Positions 11,312 to 19,836 of a DNA stretch of 64,000 bases are shown here, one piece after another (the stretch's first letter is position 1; each line of letters starts with the position of its first letter). A program made the translations under genes and the position numbers. The notes below the pieces were generated by a model. It ran no database searches, was not told where the DNA came from, and worked only from the letters and a program-made list of their open reading frames with translations. The DNA is from Fereydounia khargensis (lineage: Eukaryota; Basidiomycota; Ustilaginomycetes; Urocystidales; Fereydouniaceae): assembly GCA_026413255.1 (NCBI GenBank), contig JAOCZO010000034.1:1-64000 (forward strand), in the 5' to 3' direction.

Positions 11312-12985
11312 ATGGCGCTGCCCTCCACAATCTCAGCCGCTCAGGCCCACCTTGGTGGTGATGGTCTGCCCGTCAGCCTCATCACTCAGGCCTCGGACGC
11401 GCACCCCAAGCCACAGAACCAGCTCTTCACCTATGGCACCGCTGGCCTGCGCACCAAGGCCAACATTCTGGACAGCACCTGCTTCCGTGTTGGCCTCATC
11501 GGTGCCCTGCGCAGCAAGAAGCTCGCCGGCAAGACCATCGGTCTCATGGTCACCGCCAGTCACAACCCGGAGGAGGACAATGGCGTCAAGATGGTCGATC
11601 CCCGTGGAGAGATGCTCGAAGCCTCTTGGGAGCCGTTCTGCACCGATGTCGCCAATGCTGCCTCCTCTGAACAACTCGTGCAGAGCCTCGAAAAGCTCGT
11701 TGCCCACTTCAAGATTGACCTCTCGGCCCCCGCCGCCGTCATTGTAGGCTACGACACGCGTCCCTCGTCCAAGCCGCTTGTGCAGGCCATCGTCGACGGC
11801 CTCTCTGCCATGGGAGCTCACACCACGGACGCGGGTCTCACTACCACTCCACAGCTTCACTACCTTGTCAAGTGCATCAACACAAAGGGAACCGATCAGC
11901 CATACGGTGAGCCCACGCTCGAGGGATACTACAAGAAGCTTGCCCAGGCTTACTCCAAGCTGGTCGAGGGCAAACCCGAGTCGCCTGCCCTGGTGGTTGA
12001 CTGCGCCAACGGTGTCGGTGCGCCTGCGCTGCTGAGCATCACCAAGCATATCCCATCGACGCACCTCTCGGTGCGGGCTTTGCGCACGAGCACCACCACG
12101 TCCGGTGCACTCAACAATGGCTGCGGTGCCGACTTTGTCAAGACCAACCAGTGCCTGCCTGTGGGCTACGACAAGGAGGACGTGCAGGCTGGGCAGCGCA
12201 TGTGCTCGTACGATGGTGACGCGGACCGTATTGTGTACTATTACCTGACGGGGCCTGCGACTGCCAAGGAGAGCTTCCGACTTTTGGACGGTGACAAGAT
12301 CGCGAGCCTTGCTGCCGACTATCTAAGCGAGCTGGTCAAGACGGCGGGTATCGACCTGGAGCTGGGCTGTGTTCAGACGGCGTATGCCAACGGAAGCTCG
12401 ACCAAGTACCTCAAGCAGCGAGTACCGGTCAAGTGCACTGCTACCGGAGTCAAGCACCTGCACCACGCGGCCGAGTCGTTTGACATTGGCGTGTACTTTG
12501 AGGCCAACGGGCACGGGACGGTGCTCTTCTCGCCGTCTGCGCAGCGCAAGATTCGGGAAGCTTCGCCCGGATCGCCAGCAGCGCAAACGGCGCTGGAGCA
12601 GCTGGGCGCGCTGGTGGATCTGATCAACCAGACGGTGGGTGACGCGATTTCGGACATGCTGCTGGTCGAGGTGATTCTGCGGGCGCGCGGCTGGGGAGCC
12701 GAAGAGTGGGATGCAGCGTACGAGGACCTGCCCAACAAGATTCTCAAGGTCAACGTCAAGGACCGCTTCCTGTTCAAGACGGAAGATGCAGAGCGACGGC
12801 TGACGAGCCCAGAGGGACTGCAGGCCAAGATTGACGAGCTGGTGGGCAAGTACAAGGATGCGCGCAGCTTTGTGCGCCCGAGTGGCACGGAGGACTGCGT
12901 GCGTGTGTATGCCGAGTGCGCACTGGCGAGTGAGCTGGCACCGCTGGCCAACGGCGTGGCCAAGCTGGTGGCCGAGTTTGCCTAG
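11312..12985 (+). CDS. PCM1: Phosphoacetylglucosamine mutase (UDP-GlcNAc pathway)
   Basis: This is an intronless gene of 557 residues. The start is the first ATG in a good context (AGCCATGGC). The phosphoserine loop is TASHNPEEDNG with the active Ser at about residue 83. The metal loop DGDADR starts at about 301, the sugar-binding EANGHG lies at about 397, and the phosphate-binding RPSGTED at about 522. These are the four signature loops of AGM1/PGM3. The enzyme converts GlcNAc-6-P to GlcNAc-1-P, the step before UDP-GlcNAc, which feeds chitin, N-glycan and GPI synthesis. Length matches the family. A CAGTA repeat tract begins 17 bases past the stop. Confidence 0.95.
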   Translation: MALPSTISAAQAHLGGDGLPVSLITQASDAHPKPQNQLFTYGTAGLRTKANILDSTCFRVGLIGALRSKKLAGKTIGLMVTASHNPEEDNGVKMVDPRGEMLEASWEPFCTDVANAASSEQLVQSLEKLVAHFKIDLSAPAAVIVGYDTRPSSKPLVQAIVDGLSAMGAHTTDAGLTTTPQLHYLVKCINTKGTDQPYGEPTLEGYYKKLAQAYSKLVEGKPESPALVVDCANGVGAPALLSITKHIPSTHLSVRALRTSTTTSGALNNGCGADFVKTNQCLPVGYDKEDVQAGQRMCSYDGDADRIVYYYLTGPATAKESFRLLDGDKIASLAADYLSELVKTAGIDLELGCVQTAYANGSSTKYLKQRVPVKCTATGVKHLHHAAESFDIGVYFEANGHGTVLFSPSAQRKIREASPGSPAAQTALEQLGALVDLINQTVGDAISDMLLVEVILRARGWGAEEWDAAYEDLPNKILKVNVKDRFLFKTEDAERRLTSPEGLQAKIDELVGKYKDARSFVRPSGTEDCVRVYAECALASELAPLANGVAKLVAEFA

Positions 12986-13001
12986 AGCAAGGGGGGCCTC
13001 G

Positions 13002-13043
13002 TGTACAGTACAGTACAGTACAGTACAGTACAGTACTGTACAG
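13002..13043. repeat. Long CAGTA tandem ending in a GTAC palindrome
   Basis: About seven GTACA/CAGTA units run from 13002, then flip to CTGTACAG at the end, so the 3' part is self-complementary. It begins 17 bases after the PCM1 stop and so lies in its 3' untranslated region. With the tracts at 23719 and 45438 it is among the longest of the family in this window. Confidence 0.85.
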
Positions 13044-13807
13044 AATATCGAGTAGTATTAGATGCGGAATGCAATTCAGTGCTGTACGGTAGTAGATGTC
13101 TCGTCCGAGTTGATTGAGGGGTTTGATTGCGCATCTCGTGTGTGGAGACGCAGAGCTGTGTGTGGGTGTGTGGGGGCTGCGAGGGGGAGCGAGATGCATC
13201 TACTGTGTCTGCCTGGTTTGGTTGATTGGACTGTGGTGCTTTTGCTGATTTTTCTCTTGTTTCTTCTCGTTCGGGTCGGCTCAGTCGGCTTTGAACACGC
13301 GTGACGTCGGGACGGCTGGCGGGCTGGCTGAGCGCATTTCTTTCTGGCTGGCCGCGCGTACTGTATCGGCCGGGGCTGTCTCTGCAACTGCGACTGCGAC
13401 TGTCGCAGCCCCGCCACGCCTGTTGCTAGCCCCGGCAATTCGAGTGGGCCGTCGAGCCGCGCTGCTTTCCTTCTCCCTGGCTGTGGGGAATTTAATTGTC
13501 AGCGGGAGCGGTGTGCCTGTCTGCCTGTCTGCCTGTTTGCTTGCGTCTTTCAACCGGTCCGGCTCAGTCGACAACCAACACACACTCACTCACTCACTCA
13601 CATCTCTCTCTCTCTCTTTGCCTACAAGCACAATAATCACACCATTCAACCACTCGCCAGAAGCATTCATCGCAAGCATATCGGCACACCGCGACCCAAC
13701 GTCCAAACAACCGTCAAGAATCCATGGAGCACACTGCCCCCTCGTCTTGATTCGCTGCTGCTGCCCGCTGCCCAGTCTCGTTCCGCTCCCCACAACACCG
13801 CTCCATC
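13044..13807. other. Intergenic region upstream of the mitochondrial carrier
   Basis: No gene is supported. The stretch is GT-rich near 13130-13190, has an ACACACTCACTCACTCACTC run with CT repeats near 13578-13617, and is CA/pyrimidine-rich just before the carrier start, as expected for a fungal 5' untranslated region. Confidence 0.5.
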
Positions 13808-15231
13808 ATGGCCATAGCTGCGGCCGCTTCCCGCAGGCCGCAGCATCCGCCATTGTGCGAGACCGACTCGGCTGCATCAGAGCCTCCAGCCGCCGACAGC
13901 CACATCAAGGATAAGGGGAAAGCCCGCGCGCTCTCATCAGAACATTCCGCCACCACCACCTCCACCTCGCTCGTCTCTGCCACACTCGGGAGCACCTCGG
14001 ACAAGACCAGCTGGAACTATGTCCTCCGCAGCGGTGTTGCCGGCGGTGTAGCTGGTTGTGTCGCCAAGACGGCGATCGCGCCATTAGATCGCGTCAAGAT
14101 CCTCTTCCAGGCCCAAAACCCAGAGTTTCGAAAGTACAGTGGACGTTGGCTCGGCGTGTTCACAGCCGCAAGAGACATTGTCCATACACAGGGACCGACT
14201 GCGCTCTTCCAGGGGCACTCGGCAACCCTGATGCGCATCTTTCCCTATGCAGCGATCAAGTACATGGCCTATGACAAGCTCCACTTTTACCTCATGCCGA
14301 CCAAGCAGATGGAGACCTCCGCACGTCTCTTTGCCGCCGGTGCCGCGTCTGGCGTACTCTCCGTATTCCTCACATACCCTCTCGAGCTGATCCGCGTGCG
14401 GCTAGCGTTCGAGACAAAGAGGAAGAAGAACGAGCACGGCCTCCGCCAGATCATCCACAAGATCTACACCGAGGGCTCTACCGAGGCGCCCTTTTCTGGC
14501 GATGCCCGCAAGCGATCAGCACGCCTCGCTGCAGGCCTTGCTGCATCCGCGTCCGCATCCGCATCCTCCCATCAGCAGCAGCAGCAGCCACTCTCTACAT
14601 CAGCACCAACCATACAACAAGCGATGAACGCGGCCGATCCCAATGTCCCCACTAGCCAATCACCTGCAGGCAACCGACTATTGTCCAGGTTCCCCATTCT
14701 CAAGTTCTACCGTGGCTTTAGTGTGACGGTGCTCGGCATGGTACCGTATGCAGGCACGTCGTTCCTCGTGTTTGGGCGGTGCAAGACATTACTGCAGACG
14801 CTCTTCCCCCCATCCGAGCCAGGGTCCGACGTGGTAGGGTCACGGCGCAAGTGGTACTGGCCGAGCAAGACGGTGGTCGATCTGTCGGCGGGAGCGCTAG
14901 CAGGCGCGATCAGTCAAACAGCAGCATACCCATTCGAGGTGATCCGGAGGCGGCAGCAGGTCGGCGGTATCATCCGGCCGGGTGCAATGCTCGGCATGCG
15001 CGAGACGGCGGCCTGGATCTGGAAGACGAGTGGGTGGCGAGGGTTCTACGTTGGTCTGAGCATTGGCTTCCTCAAGGTCGTGCCAATGACGAGCATCAGG
15101 TGAGTTTGCAATCGGGAAAAGGCCAAGCAAGGCGCAGCGCACTGGGGATGGATTGGTTTCTGACGCTGATATTATGTTGCAATCACAGTTTCGCTGTTTG
15201 GCTCGGAATGAAGCGGCAGATGGGTATCTAA
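13808..15231 (+). CDS. LEU5: Mitochondrial carrier, Leu5/SLC25A42 type (coenzyme A import)
   Basis: Exons are 13808-15099 and 15189-15231, giving 444 residues. Three carrier repeats are visible with PX[DE]XX[RK] signatures: APLDRVK in repeat 1, YPLELIR in repeat 2 and YPFEVIR in repeat 3. The first repeat (WNYVLRSGVAGGVAGCVAKT) and the ALFQGH..TLMRIFPYAAIK block match the Leu5/Graves-disease-carrier group, linked to coenzyme A uptake into mitochondria. The N-terminal about 70 residues and a Ser/Ala/Gln-rich insert (about 230-300, HQQQQQ) are low complexity. The last intron lies within the final helix and exon 2 adds only 14 residues (FAVWLGMKRQMGI). Transport substrate is inferred from family resemblance. 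Confidence 0.87.
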
Positions 15232-15617
15232 GCATGCACTTGTTTTTCTTTTGTATCTATCCACCTGCCTTTATAGACGAGGCCACAGCCACACGCACGC
15301 ACGTACGGACGCCTAGCCTAGTACTATAATCAGACCAAGCATGCGCTACAGTGCCTCCCGCCTGACCATCTTCCTGTCGCCTATCGCTCGCCGGCAGCGT
15401 ACGGCGCCGCAGTCTGGCTACGCCACGAGAAGGGAGAGAGAGAGAAAGAGAGAAAGGGGAACATTAAAAACAAAGAGGGTAAAAAAAAAGGGGGGGGGGG
15501 GGGGGGAAGGTTTGCTTTGCACAGCATGGCGCTTTGAGGGGTGATGTGGTATAAAAGGGGCGAGGCTGGGCTGCATGCTGCTACTCGTCAGAGTTGCTTG
15601 CCGCTCTCCCTCCACTC
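15232..15617. promoter_or_regulatory. Upstream region with homopolymer tracts and a TATA box
   Basis: The sequence carries A and G homopolymers near 15481-15506 (nine A, then a run of about 16 G). A TATAAAA box at 15550-15556 lies about 60 bases before the ATG of the next gene. This is the clearest core-promoter element in the window. Confidence 0.65.
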
Positions 15618-16621
15618 ATGACTCGCGTCATGTTGGCCCGTCGGCTACCTATGCTGGCAAGCGCCTGGCTCTCTACTCGCCAGGGTGCAAGAGTAGTCCG
15701 GCGACTCACCACGACCAGTATGGACGAGGAGCCGATCGCGCCTCTTTCGCGAGATGAGATCGAGTCTCTGCGCGCCAAGCTTGCCCCTGAACTGCGCGAG
15801 ACGGAATGGTAGTAAGTCACAAACAGTGTTCTACCGTGTACCCGCGCCTTGCTGACTGACTCGGGGTGGTGCTGTGCTGTTCTATAGCACAATTCTGACG
15901 GCAGCAACGGCCTCTGTGAATGCGGCAGAGGCGATGCCCATCATCTACGATCTGGCGGCGGCCCATCTCGCGGACGAAGAGGCCAAGCGTGTGCAGTTGC
16001 GCATGCAAGAGTCTCTCACCAAGGTGCGTCGTGTCTAGCGTGGCCTGGCTTGGTATCAGGCAATGCAAAGCGACTGACCAAGGCTGATGTGTGCTTCAGG
16101 GTTCTGTGCTGTTCGGTATCCCGGCGGCGCTGAATGCGGCGTTTACGCTGGTCGGGCATGTGCGGGCGCTTCCGGGAAGCTCTGGGCGCCGTCTGGGGCG
16201 GAGCGACTTTGCACGGCAGGGGACGTTGAGCTCGCTGAGTGTGTCTGAGCTCTCGAGGCCTGCGCGGGAGGCGCTGTCCCGCGTGTACCGGCACAACCTG
16301 GCGTCGATTGAGCGCGACAAGTTTGGACCGGACATGGAGGACCTCAAGACGCTGGCGCTCAACATCAACTACGGCTGGAACCTGTCGGAAATGTCGGTGC
16401 TCAACTTTGCCTCGACAGAGATGGTCGTCCTCGCCGCCCTGGTGCCGCAGAACGTGCGCGTCGAAATCCTCTGGCACCTCCGAGGCGCTCGCCGCGCCGG
16501 ATGGTCGGATGAGGCGGTGAACAGCGTCCGCACCACGGCTATCGAGATTGCGAGACGCTTTGATAGACGCACGGGCAACGTGCCCACTCTGGCCGAGGTC
16601 AGTGAGGATCGGAACGAGTGA
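15618..16621 (+). CDS. Carboxymuconolactone decarboxylase/AhpD-like protein, predicted mitochondrial
   Basis: Exons are 15618-15811, 15888-16023 and 16100-16621, giving 283 residues. The first about 40 residues are Arg/Ser/Ala-rich with few acids (MTRVMLARRLP..LSTRQGARVVRRL), typical of a mitochondrial presequence. A helical core follows, with FGIPAALNAAFTLVGH and, near the C-terminus, VEILWHLRGARRAGWSDEAVNSVR, which resembles the E..HLrGA...G.t.eEv block of carboxymuconolactone-decarboxylase-like fungal proteins. I see no CxxC pair of the peroxidase-active AhpD type in that helix, so the role is unknown. An in-frame later ATG at 15630 is an alternative start. A TATA box lies about 60 bases upstream. 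Confidence 0.7.
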
Positions 16622-16628
16622 ATTGCAA

Positions 16629-16660
16629 TACTGTACTGTGCTGTGCTGTGCTGTGCTATA
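16629..16660. repeat. TACTG/TGCTG tract just after a stop codon
   Basis: The tract reads TACTGTACTG and then drifts to repeated TGCTG. It starts 7 bases after the stop of the carboxymuconolactone-decarboxylase-like gene, so it must be in its 3' untranslated region. The drift from TACTG to TGCTG suggests ageing of a once uniform repeat. Confidence 0.75.
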
Positions 16661-16748
16661 GCAAACTTGAGCACAAGTTGGTCACCATGCTCATATCTGT
16701 CGCTGTGTGTGCTTTGCTTTTTGCTCTGCGGGTGTGCATTTTACTGCG

Positions 16749-16893
16749 CAAAACAGAGAGAGAGAGAGAGAGAGTGAGTGACAAGACGCGTGCACGTCCC
16801 CATCATCGCCCTGTCTTGCTCGTCGTCACCATCACCACCACCAACACAGATTCAGCCTTCAGCATTCAGCATTCAGCATTCAGCATTCAGCAG
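16749..16893. repeat. Microsatellites upstream of EMC5
   Basis: A (GA)n run lies near 16749-16773. A clean heptamer repeat (ATTCAGC, about four copies) occupies about 16857-16891, ending some 18 bases before the EMC5 start, so it lies in its 5' leader or promoter. Confidence 0.7.
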
Positions 16894-16908
16894 CAATCGC
16901 ATCTCACC

Positions 16909-17458
16909 ATGACTTTAAGCGGGCGACTCGTTCTGGCTGTTGGTACATGTACGTGCGGCTGAGAACAACCTCACTCGTGCTTGGACTCGCAGACTGACAG
17001 ACTGGCTGGCTGCTGGCTGGACACAGTGCTATTCCTCCACTCTGCCTACTCGACATATGAGCGTACGTTGCCTCCTCCCCTCCCACCGCCCACCTTGGGG
17101 CATCTGAGACCCCAGCCCCCACGCCGTTCTGTGTTCTGTGACAGAACTCTCACTGCGCAAGTCGTTCGGGTTATCCGGAGGCGTTCCGATCGATGTACGT
17201 TGCACCTGCACACCACACCTCTCCTGACCATGTTCACGAGCGATCAGATGGCTAACGTAGCGCATGGGCACCCAGATCGTACTCGAGACCGTAGCCGCAC
17301 TCGTTGTCCTCGTCCTCGGCGTAGCGTATACCGCGACCCCACTCAAGCCCGTCGCCTGGTCGGCAGAGATGCGCAACCGCTCCATCGACCAGGTCGACGC
17401 CCGTCCTGGCTTTGCCGCCCTCGACCACCGTGCTCCGTTCCTCTTCAAGGCCGACTAG
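16909..17458 (+). CDS. EMC5: ER membrane protein complex subunit 5 (EMC5/MMGT1 family)
   Basis: There are four small exons: 16909-16942, 17027-17062, 17145-17194 and 17276-17458. They give 100 residues and were found by chaining codons through consistent GT..AG introns. The joined protein starts MTLSGRLVLAVVLFLHSAYSTYE, continues LRKSFGLSGGVPID and IVLETVAALVVLVLG, and ends with ATPLKPVAWSAEMRNRSIDQ, then DARPGFAALDHR. These blocks match EMC5 throughout. Two transmembrane helices are evident. EMC5 is a core subunit of the ER complex that inserts tail-anchored and multipass proteins. The gene would be missed by simple open-reading-frame calling because exons 1-3 are 34-50 bases. It converges on the permease gene, with 86 bases between the coding ends. 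Confidence 0.93.
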
Positions 17459-17544
17459 CGCATTCCACTCACCACACACACACACACACGAAAATCATCA
17501 TTCTGACACTACTGTATATTCCACAGAGGGTGCGCGTGCGCTCT
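17459..17544. other. Short convergent gap with a CA microsatellite
   Basis: 86 bases separate the stops of EMC5 (+) and the permease (-). A (CA)n run lies near 17473-17488. Both 3' untranslated regions must overlap or be very short. Confidence 0.6.
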
Positions 17545-19149
17545 TTAGATCTCTTTGACTTGCACAGTAGCCTTGGTGTCAGCCACAGCCGCCGTGGCCG
17601 AGATGGCCGCACTGTTCGGTGCCGCACCTAGCGGGCCAACGTAGTGTCTGTTTCCCCAGATAAACCACCATGCGGCGCTGAGGACGAGGAAAAACATAAA
17701 CACGACCGAGGCGTAGTTGGTCGTTTCCGGTGTGACCTGCTTTGTGGTGGGCATGCAGAAGAGCACGGTGGCGAGGATGATCCAGACAAACGTGATGGCG
17801 TTGATCACGTACCCGAACCTGCCGAGCGAGTAGGGGGCGTCGAGGAGCATCTTGCGTCCGCGGAACATGGCGATGGCGATCGGTATCCCGTACGAGATGG
17901 AGAGGCAGATGGTGGCTACGCCCGTGAAGGCGGCAAAGGCGGCCGTGTTGCCGAGGTAGATGAGGCCGAGGAGCGAGACGACGACGGTGGAAAGGATGAG
18001 CGCGTTGAGCGGAATGTCGAGGCGCCTGTGCACCTGGGACCACCACCGGCTGCCGGGGATGGCGCCGTCTCGTGCAAAAGCCCACGTGCAGCGGAGGGCG
18101 ACGGTGAGCGAGCCGATGCCGGCAAAAGCAAAGACGCCGAGGATGATAAAGAGCAGCCCAAAGCCGCCGGCGGCACTGCCCGTAGCCAGGTTGAAGAGCA
18201 CGGGGATGGGCTGCCCCGCAGCGGTGGAGAGGAGGTCGGCCGCGTCCGGAGTGAGGATGAACAGGACGGGGATGATGTACACAAAGCCCGTGATGCTGGC
18301 GGCGACTACGGACCAGACGATCGCACGGGGCACCTGCTTGTCCGGGTGATTGACTTCCTCGCACAGGGACGCCACGGTGCCGTAGCCAGTGAGGGTGTAG
18401 GCAGCCTGAAGGAGACCGACAAAGAAGGCCCAACCGTCTGGCCATCCGCTCGAGTTTTCCCATCCGGCAAAGACAAACTGTGCATCGCGGCGGCCGTCGC
18501 GTGCCATGACGAGCACGGTGACGAGGATGATGAGGACGCCGGCAAAGGTCCAGTAGAATGCGATCGTGTTGAGTGACTCGAGGTAGCGGCCACGTACGCC
18601 CCAGGCATTGACGATGGCGGCGATCAGCATGCAGGCCCAAAAGCAGAGGATAGTGTGCCAGGGCTCGGGAGTCCACTGGTTGTTGCGGAAGAGGGAGATG
18701 GCGGACATGATGAGTTGTGCGCCGCCAAAGTTGATCGAGAGACAGAGTGTCCAGTTGGCCACGAGACTGACCCAGCCTACGATCCAGGAGGTGAGCGGGG
18801 CCCACTGGCGAGTCGAGATGAATGCGGCCCAGACGTACACGCCTCCGCTAGAGGGGAACTGGCTGCAAATCTCGGCGAGCGAGGCAGCGATACACAGCGA
18901 GATGAGAGAGACGATGGCCCAGCCCCAGAGAATGGTGATAGGCCCGCCGCAGGTGAGGGCGATGGAAAAGGCGGTGCTGAGACCAAAGGGGGCGGCCATG
19001 ATGGAAAAGCTGAGACCGAGAATGGTCATGGTGCCCAGATTGCGCTTGAGCTCGGCCTGGTATCCGAGCGAGGCGAGCTTGGCATCAGCCACGGCGGCAT
19101 TGTCAAAGGAGAAGACGCTCGTCGTCGGTTTTGGCGGCGAGGACGACAT
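17545..19149 (-). CDS. Amino-acid/GABA/choline-type permease (APC superfamily)
   Basis: This is an intronless gene of 534 residues starting MSSSPPKPTTSVFSF. The frame is open for 65 more codons upstream, but that extension is an Ala/Thr repeat plus proline-rich sequence lacking family resemblance, so I place it in the 5' leader. About twelve hydrophobic segments are visible. The N-terminal block (LGYQAELKRNLGTMTILGLSFSIM), the GGP..ILWGW motif and AEICSQFPSSGGVYVW match the fungal amino-acid/choline transporter group (Uga4, Hnm1 and relatives). Other typical points are EVNHPDKQVPRAI and AFARDGAIPGSRWWSQVH. It would import a small amine or amino acid at the plasma membrane or vacuole; the substrate cannot be assigned. 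Confidence 0.88.
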   Translation of the reverse strand: MSSSPPKPTTSVFSFDNAAVADAKLASLGYQAELKRNLGTMTILGLSFSIMAAPFGLSTAFSIALTCGGPITILWGWAIVSLISLCIAASLAEICSQFPSSGGVYVWAAFISTRQWAPLTSWIVGWVSLVANWTLCLSINFGGAQLIMSAISLFRNNQWTPEPWHTILCFWACMLIAAIVNAWGVRGRYLESLNTIAFYWTFAGVLIILVTVLVMARDGRRDAQFVFAGWENSSGWPDGWAFFVGLLQAAYTLTGYGTVASLCEEVNHPDKQVPRAIVWSVVAASITGFVYIIPVLFILTPDAADLLSTAAGQPIPVLFNLATGSAAGGFGLLFIILGVFAFAGIGSLTVALRCTWAFARDGAIPGSRWWSQVHRRLDIPLNALILSTVVVSLLGLIYLGNTAAFAAFTGVATICLSISYGIPIAIAMFRGRKMLLDAPYSLGRFGYVINAITFVWIILATVLFCMPTTKQVTPETTNYASVVFMFFLVLSAAWWFIWGNRHYVGPLGAAPNSAAISATAAVADTKATVQVKEI

Positions 19150-19836
19150 TGTGGGGGTTGGGTGATGAGGGGATAGGAGGAGCAGGAGGGAGCGAGGTGG
19201 CGACCGTTGATAAGGAGAGGGTATGGGTATGGTAGAGTACGAGTCGGGCCGTCTCTGGTGGCAGCTAGTAGCAGTAGCAGTGGCAGTAGCAGTAGCAATA
19301 GCAATTGCGCAGCCCGCGCCCGAGAGTGTGGGCTTGAGATGCATCGCATGGCGACAGAGGTGGAAAAATAGAGCTCAGGAGCTGAGCGTGGCATCGCATT
19401 GCTTTGGCGAGAGCGGGTCGACGATGCACGGCTGGCTGCATTGAGAGATTGCCCGCCTTGCTTTGCCAGTCGCGATCCATCAGACTCGGCCAGCGCAACC
19501 ACAGCGATAAGCACACACGCAACGCAATGCACTGCAATGCACTGCACTGCACTGTCACTTGACTCGCTGTACATAATCTCACGCACCACCCGCTCCCGCC
19601 TCCGCTCCCCTGTCTGCCACTGGTGGTTGGGTTGGCTACCGTGCGAGAGAGAGTGAGTGAGAGTGAGAGAGAGAGACACGCCCTCCACATTGACTGCACG
19701 GACCAGGCAGAAAGAGGGACCGGGGACGACCCTGAATTTGGGACAGGACAGTTGGCAGCAGACGGCTTTGGCTTTGCTCACGACTCCCATCTACTCTACT
19801 CTACAGTACAGTACATCAGCACGCGATCAAACAAGC
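19150..19836. promoter_or_regulatory. Divergent promoter region, permease and thioesterase
   Basis: Both flanking genes start here. It holds a (GCAGTA/GCAATA)n run near 19264-19304, GCACT repeats near 19525-19555, a GA/GT-rich run near 19646-19678 and a CAGTA tract at 19801-19815. No clear gene or TATA box is seen; reading frames here are repeat-driven. Confidence 0.5.
19801..19815. repeat. CAGTA tract upstream of the thioesterase
   Basis: CTACAGTACAGTACA lies about 22 bases before the thioesterase start codon, preceded by CTACT repeats. It is one of the few family members found close to a start codon. Confidence 0.7.

Noticed and set aside
17579-18805. 408-codon minus-strand open frame overlapping the permease
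   Set aside because: It is a different frame of the permease coding region, rich in His, Arg and Pro, with no hydrophobic segments.
19150-19344. 65-codon N-terminal extension of the permease
   Set aside because: It encodes an Ala/Thr repeat and proline-rich sequence from a microsatellite. The family-like N-terminus begins after the ATG at 19149.
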